Below are positions 48,952 to 60,701 of a stretch of 64,000 nucleotides of DNA, one piece after another. Origin of the DNA: Setaria digitata (taxonomy: Eukaryota > Nematoda > Chromadorea > Rhabditida > Setariidae). The stretch lies in contig RCAB01000269.1 in NCBI GenBank assembly GCA_003640385.1, positions 23,590 to 87,589 on the forward strand, given 5' to 3'. A program made the position numbers and the translations under genes. Numbering within the stretch: the stretch's first letter is position 1; each line of letters begins with the position of its first letter. A model generated the notes under the pieces. It worked only from the letters and a program-made list of their open reading frames with translations, did not search any database and had not been told where the DNA came from.

Positions 48952-50389
48952 ACTTTACTAATAAGATGGAGGTAGCTATAGTACCACCTCCAATGGTATG
49001 GAGTGCAAATTTACTATCAATTATTGGGACTTCTTTACGGACTGAAAAGAGAAAGCTGCTAAAACATGGAATGACATGTGACTGGTGAAAGAGACGAAAA
49101 GGACAATATCAGAAATCATTAGGAAATGTATTCTACGTGGACCGTGAATCTACGTCCATCAGGTTACTTAAATAGCATAATATGTAATAACACCTTGGCA
49201 ACGTCAAATCCACTACATCATATCTTTTCAAGAAAAGAAAAAAACTTCAATAGAGAAAAGCAAAATACTCTGTAAAAAGTAGTATACAAGAAACGTTGCC
49301 ACCGAACTGATTATAAATTTCACAATGGGAGTGAGTGTTTACAATCATGACGCGTTCAGAGTTTCACTTACCACCATCCACGCACAGACAGACTCTCTTG
49401 CGTAGAATAGTAACGTGAACCCCCGCACTTCTAACCAATGACGGTCCGTGAAAAAAGACACAGCGCCGGCGGTGCAAATTTGGCGCATTATCAAATCCGT
49501 TCAACCAACGGTTGTTTTATTTGCTCTGAAGTGCATTTATCGATTGTGGTTTTTCGTGGTTCTATTTTCGCCGATTAGTTAAGTCTAATTTTTATACCCA
49601 TTTAAACTTGACATTTACTTGTGCTTTTATCTCTAGGTAGTAATTCATTGTTATATTTTTCAGTAATACTTAATTCATTTTTATAACCATTCTTTTTTCA
49701 CACTAATACTTTTATCTTCGCTTGTACTTTTATTATGTTTGAAAAGGAACTGAGAGCATTTTTAAGTTACAGAGCTTTACATTTGCCGTCACTTGGAATA
49801 CACCTAAAATTTTTGAAGAGATTTGTTAGATATACGTCCTTCTCTAGCTTTGTACTTTGTTTTTGGCTTGTAGTGAAATGATAAATATATTTTTTGTGAT
49901 AGTTTTATTTATTAATTACTTTTTTATAGAAATTGCTCTGGGACATTTTGATAATTTTTAAAAAGATTTGGGTAATCTATGTGTTTTCTTTAATTTACAT
50001 TTGTTACTTTCCGCACGGCTTTTTGTATTTGCTCAAGTAATAATTGTATTTTTTTACTTTCCGTTCATTAATTACTTGCTTCTCCATAATTAATGATAAT
50101 TCGTGTAGCTCGCATTCGTTGACTGATTATTTTTCTTTTATGTAAAGGAAGTCAAAACTTATTTTTTGTTTTTTCTGTTCATCTCTGTTCATTACTTGCA
50201 ACGTTACTTGCTTCTTTTATAACTAAGAAAGATGTGATATCTGAACCATTTTAACTGTGATCATATTTAGCAGCCAATTTAAATCATTTTTGATTGTATT
50301 AACCTATGAGATCTGGTTATTTTTTTTTATGTCACATGCTATATAAATTTGAATTCTTCCATATTTTAGATATTTCAAGGTCGAATGTG
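48952..50389. promoter_or_regulatory. Shared divergent promoter of scc-2 and dnc-1
   Basis: About 1.4 kb separates the two start codons. The most GC-rich part is 49420-49515. It contains GCGCCGGC (49463-49470), an E2F-like TTTGGCGC (49479-49486) and a Myb-like CAACGGTTG (49506-49514) within 52 bp. Acceptor-like sites flank each ATG: TTATTAG for scc-2 (AG at 48959-48958), a stronger TTCTCTTTTCAG near 49041-49052 on the minus strand, and ATATTTTAG for dnc-1 (AG at 50368-50369). No CAP-Gly-encoding exon was found here. Confidence 0.6.
49479..49514 (+). promoter_or_regulatory. E2F-like and Myb-like site pair
   Basis: TTTGGCGC at 49479-49486 fits the E2F/DP consensus TTTSGCGC. CAACGGTTG at 49506-49514 contains the Myb core on both strands. 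The pairing is typical of cell-cycle promoters in animals. Binding is inferred from sequence only. Confidence 0.4.
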
Positions 50390-51355
50390 ATGGACGAAAA
50401 TAAGAATGAGGTCGAATTACTCCGTATTGAAAACAAAGACTTGACGCAAAAGTTGGAAACTTTAAAGTAATATGCGCAGTATTTCATTACCCGTGATTTT
50501 ACAATGGGATATATTTTATGCAGCAAAATTCCTCGTTCATGTTCTCGGGATAGTGTTTTCTCCAACATTTTATTCAGCCTTATATAATTTTGAGATTTGT
50601 CCCTTGGATGAGAACTTCCCATGTTCAAACTAGCATTTTATGCTAAAGAAATTGTAGTAAGATCATGGAGTAGAATTTTAACTTTTCAGAAATTTGCGTT
50701 TTATTTTCTGATCAAGATTTGTTTCAATGAATGATTTTAGGAGAAAGTAGAATTCATTGCTATTGTTTCAGATGAAAGTTTTTCTTTTAACTTTTCCTAT
50801 AGTTTAACTTTTAAAATGCTTTAAAGGCAAAAACGAAAAGACGATTATCCCAAATTTACGGAGTTTGAAAAGAATGCTGCTGAATTGAAAGCACTACAAG
50901 AATTGAAAATGAAATTGATAGAAAGCAATTCAAAGTTACAACGACAGTTGCAGGAAAAGGAAAAAGTAAAGTGCTGGATATTTATCCAAAAGCCTTACTT
51001 GAATTCAGTTATTTTTCTATTTCTTCTGTAAATTTGAACGTCCTGTTTATCTTACATATGTCTTAGAAATTTCAATTCGATGACTTTCAGTTACATTTGC
51101 ATTTAAAACTTGATACTTCAACTTAATTTTAATATGAATTGATTGAGATAGAAATCAAGAAAGAATTGCACTAGGATCAAATGCTCACTTCTACAGTCTA
51201 ATCAACGATAGATTAAAAGGAATGATTACTCATAGATAACGTCGTAAGCTTTTTCCGGAAGCTACTTTACAGTTGGTGGAACGTGACAGAGTTTATTTAT
51301 TTTGCAGATTTTCGAATTTTTTTTTTTTGAAAATTTTCACAAATTTTGGAATTTT

Positions 51356-51395
<40 letters not shown>

Positions 51396-53785
51396 GAAAA
51401 TATAATCTGCTAAAGTTTTGTCTAATTCGGATTTGAATACCAAAATATAATTATTTGAAAAACGGTAATTTTGGACTTTTTCTTAAATCCTGCATATTTG
51501 ATTTACCAGAATTTCACAGAAGTACTTCTGGTCGTCAGTTGTATCTGCATCTGTACCGTAGTACTTCTTTTAGGAGTTAAATGAGCAGATAAAGGCAGAT
51601 CAAGAAAAATATGAGCAGTTATCAGAACTTGAAGAGAGACTCGAAATGACAACAGTTGAGAAGGAGGTAGCTGAAGAGAGGGCAGAACTCCTACAGGTTT
51701 GTTTAGTATGGAAGCGTTTCGTATTTTGTGGACTGAAATTAATTGTTAACTCCTAACAAATGCTCAAATCCAAATATAATTGCAAGATTCATGGTACAAA
51801 TTTCTTTTTAATAAGTTTTAAAGGTCGAAGTTGAGATTGAGAAACAGCGTGCACAAGAACTAGAAATAGAACTGGATTTATTGCGAAGTAAAATTGAGCA
51901 AACAGGTGACGGTATACTACAGGTTCGATTTTCTCAAAAGCTCATAAAGTTCACTCATATTTTTTATGAAGGAACTTGCTGCGATTCCCAGCGTTTCAGA
52001 TTCTTTTGCTAAAATTTCTTATGTTAACAGAAATTGGAATTTATTTTCTTTGTTTGGGTTGCACTGTGCCGTTTGAAATTGATACTTTAAAAATGAATTC
52101 ATCTTGAAGGATGACGGGATACAACTCAAACTGTTGGGATATCAAAACGAGAAATTGAGAGAAGCTCTAATCAGGTATAAAAGCTCGATTAAACTTGCGA
52201 GTTTGCTTCATCACCCCATTTCTTGAGATTCATTATGTTATATCTGTTTGCTCATCATTTTTTTTTTTTTTTTTTTTTTGTCAGTTATTTATCGTTGTTT
52301 AGAATGCGTGATATCGTCGGTCAGCTAACGGAAGATAAACGAGAATTATCACAAGGAAACGAAACACTGAGGAATGAATCGGCTGCGTTAGTAAAAATTT
52401 GTGAAAATTTGAAAAAGGAATATCAAAAAGCAGTAAAAGCAATAGCTGTACTAAAGGATCAGGTTAGTGCATTATATTGTGTTGACTAATACTGAATTTT
52501 GAATCTCGTCTTTCTCTTTGTCATACTAACTAATAATATTTTCCACATATTATGCTGCCTACATAGAAGCTTCACGTATAAGTTGTTACAGTTGGCTGAA
52601 ATAAGTGAAAGGGTAAGTATGCATGGTATTTTTTACCATTAATTTCCTTTTCGTTCTAGTCCCATTATCGTGCTGTTTTCGTTCTGTTTTGGCTCGTTAT
52701 TTTTTGTCCAGCTCTTGCTTCTCCGCATTTATATTTCCAGAATGCTGCTGCTTCTGGTACGATTAATTCTTTATTATAAGTCTTGATATGCTGATGTGTA
52801 CGTAACCCATGTTTATTTGAAATTTTTTTTTTAGATTGAAGCGACGGCTGACAGCGAAAAAACCATTGAGATTTTAACGGAGAAAAATATCGATTTGGAG
52901 AAAAAGCTAAGGTTTTTACAATTCTTTTGCCATTAATAATTTTTCATTACTCTTTTCATGTGAGCTTTTATTGGCTTGATAGTTTGGTAGTGTACTCTAT
53001 ATTAATTATAATACCCTTAAGTGGGGATGATTGTAAAGTCCTGGAAAAAAACTTACAGCACCTTAGAAGAAACCGTTGAAGATTATGAAGCAATAAGAAC
53101 GATGGATGAGGAAATTCTTGAAACTCAGAGGGAAGCTGAAAGAGAACTTCGAGAAGAATTTGATCTTGCGAATGGCCGAATAACTAATGTAAATATATGA
53201 CGATAAGTTTTAAGTACAAAGAGTTTCTTTCTTTATTTTTGGAAATGTCTAAACACCTAATCATACTGTAGTACTTCACTCTGTAATGTAAACCAATTCA
53301 CTTTTTAGCTGCTGGCACAAATAAAAATATATGGTGAACAAGTGGATGAATATGAGAAAATGATCATGAAGTTCCGGCGCAAAGTTGGTGAATTAAATGA
53401 AGAAATTCAGGAAAGGCAAGATGAAGTACGTCTTAAAATTTCTCTTGGATTTATAAAAATTTATTTTTTGTGCCACAAGTGTACTACCATGGACCATTTT
53501 TAGGCATATTTCGTTATATTTTTTAATTTGTTGGTTTACTGAACTTGTCGTACTAAAAGATATCGTGAGGTACTGTCGTTAATTTTTCTGGATCGCAAAG
53601 TTGTAGGTATGAAATACTTCTCTCTCTGCTTCTACTTTTCGTGCAACATTATTTGAGAAAATTAATTCAGGAAGTACTCATTTCAGATCATTATTCTAAC
53701 TGAACAGTTGAAACGAGAAGGGAATGGCGATACAATGTCGGCTCAAAGTACTCAACTTACTACAGCTACTCGGACATTTGCTGAA
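50390..53785 (+). other. dnc-1: dnc-1 exons 1-11: coiled coil 1
   Basis: Exons: 50390-50466, 50827-50965, 51574-51696, 51824-51922, 52110-52174, 52303-52462, 52592-52612, 52835-52911, 53059-53188, 53309-53425, 53687-53785 (residues 1-369). Heptad character is continuous. Family matches include LDLLRSKIEQTGDG, TIEILTEKNIDLEKKL and TLEETVEDYEAIRTMDEE. This part binds the dynein intermediate chain in the family. Exon 7 is a 21-nt microexon (LAEISER) between two phase-0 boundaries. Exon 11 has an alternative upstream acceptor (ATTCAG at 53670) that would alter the frame and is not favoured. Confidence 0.88.
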
Positions 53786-56700
53786 GTGAAATTTTCATAT
53801 AATCTTATTTATTATGAAAATATTTCTTCCTATTAATAGTTTGCCAGATTTGAGCGAATTTTAATATATTAATTCGTAAATCATCCCAGATTGTGGATGG
53901 AGAGGTATGTGCTGTGGAATTGAGACATGAAATTGAAATGTCGAATTATTTAAAAGCATTTTTGCCGGATAATTTTTCGAAACCTGGAGGTCAGTTAACT
54001 ATAAAAATTTTTTATTCTAGTATTTAAAATTACGTTGTTCTGAATTTTCTTTTTTTTTAGGCGATGGCGATGCAGTTTTGCTGACCGTTCTCTGTTCCCG
54101 CCTTTCGGCTAAAACGATTATGCTAATAAAATTATTAAATCTTAAGGTATCATCAAACTGGTTCAACCAATAAGGCATCGATTCATGTTATTTTTTTATT
54201 TACTTTAAAAAAAATTTTTTTAAGTTTTGACAAGCTCCTCAGCTTAAACATTTTGATAGTACCCACCGGCACCTGGTGGAATACGTCGTGAACATGTTAC
54301 GAAAAGCCATAAAGCAGAGCAGTGGGCACAGTGTGCAAAGTTTTCATTTCTGTTGAGCAGTTTCTGCTGTGCTGTTCGGAAATGTGGAAGGTAAACTTTC
54401 ATGAATTTTATCTAAAAAGATCCTCTTTTGAGTGATTGCTCCTCGTTTAATTTAGCTAAAAGAATAATAGATAGGAAAGAAATTCGATTTCGCTCTTATT
54501 TTTATCGCTAATATACAGTTAAATATCATGTATGTATGACATTGGTTTGCAAATCCGTACAGATGGGATCTATTTAACGAGTTTACTTTTTTCATTTACT
54601 GTTTATATCTTCAAATTAAAATAAATGCTTTAGTGCAGTTCGTCGATGTACAGCGGAGCAGTTGTCGCGCCTGGCACCGCTCCAGAATGATATAGCAAAA
54701 GAGGAACAAATGATTGATCATTACATTGGTTTACTCAAGAATGATAAGTTTGATGAAAATACACCAACCAGCGGTGTTGATAAAGGAATCAGTTATTTGG
54801 AGGTTTGATTTAGTTTAAAACAAAGATAGATTTTAATAGTTTAGAAACATAATTCACAATATTTCTATATCATACTAAAAGTTGGATAATTATTTCTCAC
54901 TTTCTAATATTTTGGCACATTGTTATAATTTCGAAAAATTTAAATTGATTAGTGTAATACCTTACTTATACAATTGTTTGTTATATCTTTTTTCGTTCTT
55001 TAATCTATATTTCTCCTCATAAATCTTAGTTCCATGTACTCTTTGTGCTCACACATACGGCAATTTTTGTCGCTCTTTTTCTCGCGATATCCATGACTTA
55101 TCTTTAATCCTTACAATTACAGCATGAAGATATAAAGCATTTAAATATGGTAGCATAGTCGTATTCTTTGTTTTATCATAGCATCAAGAGTATTTGCTTG
55201 AATAATCTTGTCTCTTATTACCATATGAAATTCTCAGAAAATTCAGGGATATTTGGTCTCTTATTGTTCTCAAATACCCCAGGGTAGCATGGAGTTCAGA
55301 ATTTGGAATTTTGAGCATTGTTAGACTATCATGTCACTAAATGATAGTGGTATGTGGTGCAACCGATATTCATCTCTTGCATATTGTGTTTTACTCGTTT
55401 TAGTGTAAAATCGATGCCATAAAATCTGATTGATTTTGGTTATGAAATAACAAAATGCTTATAGCCAAATCCTATCTAAAGCTTTTACAATTGATAGCAA
55501 AACTGCTTGCCATGCATTCCTTAGCAGTTAATACTGAGAAGAACTAAACTTTCCCTTTGATAAGGTAATGTTAAATAAATTACAGAGTTGATGTGAAGTA
55601 AATTACAGAATGTGTTATCTATTCATTTATCTCGGGAGTGGTATGATACAAAGCAGATATTTCTGGATGTTTGTGTGCAACTTCTTCAAGGTTTATTATG
55701 GGTGAAAATTAGTGCACATCGTATTATTTTTGCTCTTGTTAGTACTTTTTTCGTTAATATTATTGGTTTAACAGCTAATCAAAAATACCGGCAAAAATAT
55801 TGCGCTGGTCGTTCTTTACTTACCATATTTTAGTCACTCGATACCAGATGTAGTACTGCTGAGTATATGGAATCAGTACTGACTTGGGTGGAGAGATGTG
55901 AACAACTTTGCACGCGTTTAAAAAACCGTGTTTCAGCTGGAAAGAGGCTAATATTTACTCAAGATGTTTGTCTTTGTTATACTGCGATTTCGTTTTACCT
56001 TTAATAAAAGACATTTCTCCTAGCAGTTTGCTAAAATTTTAGATTTCTTAATATTTCATTTTTTGTTCCAATGCCTTTCTTACAAAACACTTACTTATTT
56101 CAGTTAGAAATTCAACTAACAAATTGGAACACGTCATTGAAAAATGTAGCGTCAATATTTGACATTGTATGCAGTATTTCAAATATTCAATTAAGCACCA
56201 TCACAGGTTTGTTTTTGGTAAAGTTATTTAACAGAAGATATGAGCGAAAGCAATCATTCACAGCTGGTGAATGGCTTCAACTTGCTGTACATCGTTTCTT
56301 TGTAGCTGCTGGTTGTTAGTTCTTTTATTGGAAGACCCATATTTTCTTGACGCGCTGTACAGATTTGAAGTAATTTGACTCGATTAAATTAACGTCTTTT
56401 ACATTCGAAAAAAAAAAAATCGTATGGTCAGTTTTTGAAAAACATTTCTTCAGAAGCTGACAGTTTGGAAGAAAATTGTATTCAAGAATCATTTTTGTGT
56501 TCCGTTGAAAAAGTTCACGGAACTTTAAATGGAACTGAAGCTACAGAGGTCATAAAGTAAGTTTAACATAAGTTGGCTAGTAAATGTGTAAGACTTGAAG
56601 AAGGTAGTGGTTAGTGCTTAAGGTATTTATCTTGAAATAAACTTTGAGGAACTAGCATTAACAATTGTTAGTTTCATAACTTTATCAAAAACAAATAAAA

Positions 56701-59700
56701 TTATTTTCGCATATGAAAGTGCTTAAAAAGTTGTCTGTAAAACTGATTGATAAACTTGAGATATGGAAAAAGAAGTGAATTGATGCGGAGTTTAAAGGGA
56801 GATGTCAAAAACTGCGTCAGAAACGATTTGTTTGGGTTGGCGTGAAGACAAAATATAGGTTGAAAGAAAAATAAATTTTTAGAATATATGAAGGAAATTT
56901 TGAGCGATATTATTTTAAATTTCCAGTGAATATATGACTGTCGTGGAAAATCTCGTCAGTGATTTTATTGATAAATTTGATGTGGAGGAATTATCAACCG
57001 ATTTGACAGATCAGGTTTTTTTGTCGGAATTTAACTTTTATGTGTTAATTTTTTATACTGAAAACAAGCGAATTTTATGAAGTACCTTGCTAATTTTAAA
57101 AATAGTAAAATTTTGATTCTCACTATTTCTGGAAGGTCTTAAAATTCTCTTTTTGGTGGTTTCAGTTCTTTTAAGTTATATTGTTTAAAACAAGTTTTGC
57201 ACAAATTTTGAGTAATAATTTTGAATAATCTAGTTTTATATGCAATGAAAATTGCTTTTCAGTTTCTTTCACCCCCACTTATGGAACGAGCAAATGCTAG
57301 GAGACAGGATGCTTTAGAAGTGGAGAAGCTGCGTTGGAATTTGGAAAAAAAAGACAGTGAAATAACGGAGTTGAAAATGAATCTTCGAGCTAAGCTAAAT
57401 GATATCAGCAATTATAAAGTACTTTCTCTCTTTATCGAAAATCGTTGTGTTTTTATTTATGAGCTACTGAAATTTATTATTGCTTGTTGCTTGTGAAAGC
57501 AGTAGAATGTCTAATTTAGTTTGATTTGGAAATAGATTTGATTCATACAGTTGTATGACTGTGTACCAAATGAGTCAAATTTCTACTCTGCTGTACATGT
57601 TTGCACTTTTTCTTTTTATTAAAGTTGCGCTTGGAAATGGCTGAAAACAAAATTGAATCGATGGGGAAAATTGATGAACATGAAATGCAGAAACTTTGTT
57701 CCCAAAATGATGACTTACGCGATCAGTTAAGGAAAACAAAAATGTAAGTTTCTAGGTAAAAAGAATTTTATACTTAGTAAATTGGGTGATGCATCCGTGA
57801 AAGATTTAAAGGAAATCATCGTATTATATGTGCCTTGAATGATCACTCAGTGTAGTGAGTTTTATTTGATGGTTATTTATTAGTGGATGAGATTCGTGCT
57901 AATCGGATGTTTGTTCAGAGCAGTAATTATTAAATACTCAATATTTATGCATACGTAATCATACCTCCTAATTCTAATAAATATATCATGCACTACATAG
58001 AATTAAAGAGAAATTAGACGATAGATCCTACCTTATTGATATTTTTTTTTTTTTTTTTCATCTCGCTAACAGTGAAAATCTTTAAGTTTAACGGATGATT
58101 CTTTCATTTCCTTTTTTTTTTTTTCTGTTTTCTGTTGTGTGTTGTATTGAAACATTTTCACATAGAAATTATATTTTGGAAATTGCATTATTTTCTCGTA
58201 CATTCAAGAGTGTATTTTTATTTGTAGAATTTGTATTACTACTTATATTCTAAGTTGGCCGAGCTGTTTTCAAATTCGAAAGTATTCATCTGATTTCAAA
58301 TATTCTAAATAATTCTTGGTTTTCGAAGTTATCTTTTGGTCAACTCACTTTTTTTTGCCTTCACTTGTCTTCAAAATTTTTTAACTCATGCAGGCACAAA
58401 TGTGTGTTATTGTTGTCATTCGCCTAATATTTTGGATCATTGCCGATATCCAAATTTTATTTGATGCTGGAAAAAATTTTATTTTTCTAAATGAATAACA
58501 TTTAGAAATTGTTTTGATTTTTTAGATTCTTCTGTTAACGCTACATCCAGTAAGTCACACTCGATTTTCAGTGGATACCTCTGGGTTCCTTCTTGGTAAA
58601 AACTATTCCTTTGTATTTATTTATCCTATTTTTCATTTTTTCAGAGAGTACGAAGATGCTCTGGAAGCTTTGCAGCATGAAATTGATAGTTATGAGAAAG
58701 AAAACTGTGAATTGAGAAATCGTGCCAGAACTATCAGTAGGAAAGTATTGTTAGGTGTAAGTATTATAATATTTTTTCCAAACTTAATCCATACTTAATG
58801 TTAGATTTTATCAACCTGTTTGACACATAGATCATTAACATTCTACCAAGAATTATATGCATTATCCAGAATGGCCTATGCTATAATTTTCCTAGTGCTT
58901 CACCTTAATTTCTTTGAGAAAAAATATGCTGCGATTTATAAATATGCATATATAAAATCATTTATAATTTACAAATCATTTGAAGCGATCTCATCTCTTT
59001 TTTGTGTAAGATAAAGTTAGACTTTTCTATTTTAAGCAACTACAAACTATGAACATGGCTGGCGTAAATCATTCTAAAACGCAAGCTCTATTTTTGCCAC
59101 CTACACCAAGCGATTCTCTTCCATCAACAGCCGAGCAGTTTAACGAAGTGGCGTATCTAGAAGCTCAATTGAAAGAAACAAAAATGGCATTAGAGTGGGC
59201 TCATCAACATATTCGACAGTTGAAAGTATTGCCAAATTTTTTCGTCCTTTTGCTTGTCATTCACATTGGGTTTTTGAAATTCATTTTATGAAACTTTCGT
59301 CATCTTTCATCAATTCTTTTGTCACTTTTTGACCAAACTTCAAAAATTTAAGTCTGGTTAAAATCTAGTAAAGAAGTATTATACGATGTCCTAGAAGAAT
59401 TTCAAAGCCTAAATAGTGCATTGACATTGGTTTGCATGATCATTGTAGGCCAGATGATCTTGCCCATTGATATAACAAAAACCATTGGTTTAGCTATTAC
59501 AGTATTTTTTCATAAACTTTGTTGAGTGCTCGCTTGCGTTCTCTATAACTGATGAGAAATCTGTGATCCCAGTTCTCCATATTGTTTTTAGCTCATGAAT
59601 AAGGCAAGTAGGGTAACGAAGAATGAAACGACGAAATTTATACGTTCAGTTAATTTTGCTAGAAATTCTTAACTTTGAGGCAAATGAAAGGATGCAAATG

Positions 59701-60701
59701 TTGAATGTGATGAATCCAATAACGAATTCATCTGACATATGTGGTCCATTAACTCTGTTGTCAGCACAAGTATCGGAGAAAGACGAATTAGATGTGCTGT
59801 GTAGAAGAGCAGAAAGTATTTTAGCGGTTAGTTTATCCGAAATTATCGTCATTAATGCAATAAAAAATTAAGGTGGTAGTTTGTACTTGTTATATTAATA
59901 GAGTCAAAATTATTTAATTAATCGTTATTTAGGATTCGCGATTTTATCAGATTCCGTATGTTGCTGATATATCACAGCCAAAATCAAAGCAAGAATTGGA
60001 GAAAAAAAACCATCTCGCAATTATTGCCCATATAAATCAGCGAATTATTGATGTAGGTGTTTTTTAAATTTTGATCCCAGTTATGTGCAGCAACTCGTCT
60101 GTCTGCCATATCTAATGCAAAGTCTTTGAATCCCCATCTTGTTTTTTCTGTTTTTTCTGCATTATTTTTAAAATTTCAGTTTTTTAGGTTGCGGAAATAT
60201 TTCTTAAATTTAAAAATTTAATGTTTTTACAGTTGAAAATTGACATGCATCGATTTTGGAGCAAATATCATCGAGGCGGAGAAATACCTTCCCTTTTTAA
60301 GAATATTGAAAGTATAACGTCGAATAGTCGAAAGGTAGCAAACTTTGAGATAAATCTTTTTTTTTTTTTTTAATTTTTTGCAGTGAATTAAGCAGGGAAT
60401 TTTTAGTTTTTTTTTTTTATTTGGTTAATTTATCTGTGTTGGTAACTTTTTCTAAATAACTTTTTCTTTGGATAACACCCACGCTAACTTTCTCAAGGAG
60501 TTGCGCATATTATTGTCATTTTTTTGAATTTTTTTCACTGCTATAAATTTTCCATTATAGGAAGAAGAAATAACCACTGAAAATAATCGAGTTAAGGGTG
60601 TGCACTCTGAAGCTTACAAGGACGCATTTGAATCGCTTTTCGGTGATTTAAATACTGGGCAAAAACGAATCGAATCAGCAAAAATTGCTGTATGCGTTTA
60701 A
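50390..60701 (+). CDS. dnc-1: Dynactin large subunit p150(Glued)/DNC-1, CAP-Gly-less model, about 1,071 aa
   Basis: Dynactin p150 forms the shoulder and projecting arm that bind dynein and, through an N-terminal CAP-Gly domain, microtubules. Twenty-eight exons join to 3,216 nt in one frame; three exon blocks are listed separately. The protein starts at coiled coil 1 (QKRKDDYPKFTEFEK, EKEVAEERAELLQ, REALIRMRDIVGQL, all close to p150), continues with the intercoiled domain (FLPDNFSKPGGDGDAV, YPPAPGGIRREHV, YIGLLKNDKFDE) and coiled coil 2 (EYEDALEALQHEIDSYE). No CAP-Gly or basic Ser/Thr-rich region precedes it; vertebrate p150 minus that region is about the same length as this model. The start follows an ATATTTTAG acceptor by 20 nt. 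It is either a trans-spliced p135-like form or missing upstream exons. The frame is open back to that acceptor. Confidence 0.9.
51356..51395. repeat. (TA)n plus poly-T in dnc-1 intron 2
   Basis: An alternating TA tract of about 20 bp runs into a poly-T tract. A second poly-T lies at about 51319-51328. Confidence 0.9.
53890..57014 (+). other. dnc-1: dnc-1 exons 12-20: intercoiled domain
   Basis: Exons: 53890-53989, 54061-54146, 54260-54390, 54634-54802, 55609-55701, 55834-55965, 56104-56206, 56454-56556, 56927-57014 (residues 370-704). The segment carries the globular motifs of p150: LRHEIEMSNYLKAFLPDNFS, AVLLTVLCSRL, and SFCCAVRKCG. Exon 16 is taken to GTGAAA (end 55701) instead of the nearer GTTTAT, because only that phase enters exon 17 (SLDTRCSTAEYMES) without a stop. 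The 806-nt intron before exon 16 is the second longest in the gene. Confidence 0.85.
57263..60701 (+). other. dnc-1: dnc-1 exons 21-28: coiled coil 2 and C-terminus
   Basis: Exons: 57263-57418, 57625-57743, 58645-58744, 59037-59225, 59650-59826, 59933-60052, 60233-60334, 60561-60701 (residues 705-1071, stop TAA at 60699-60701). Exons 21-23 form coiled coil 2. Exon 23 ends at GTATTG (58744), since the later GTGTAA gives the wrong phase for exon 24. Exon 24 has a Pro/Ser linker (LPPTPSDSLPS) followed by a short helix. Exon 25 is taken from ACGTTCAG (start 59650). The last exons are less conserved and the extreme C-terminus is shorter than in vertebrates. Confidence 0.8.

Noticed and set aside
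49560..50360. Search for CAP-Gly exons upstream of dnc-1
   Set aside because: No Gly-rich frame or GKNDG-like motif appears; the region is T-rich and broken by stops.
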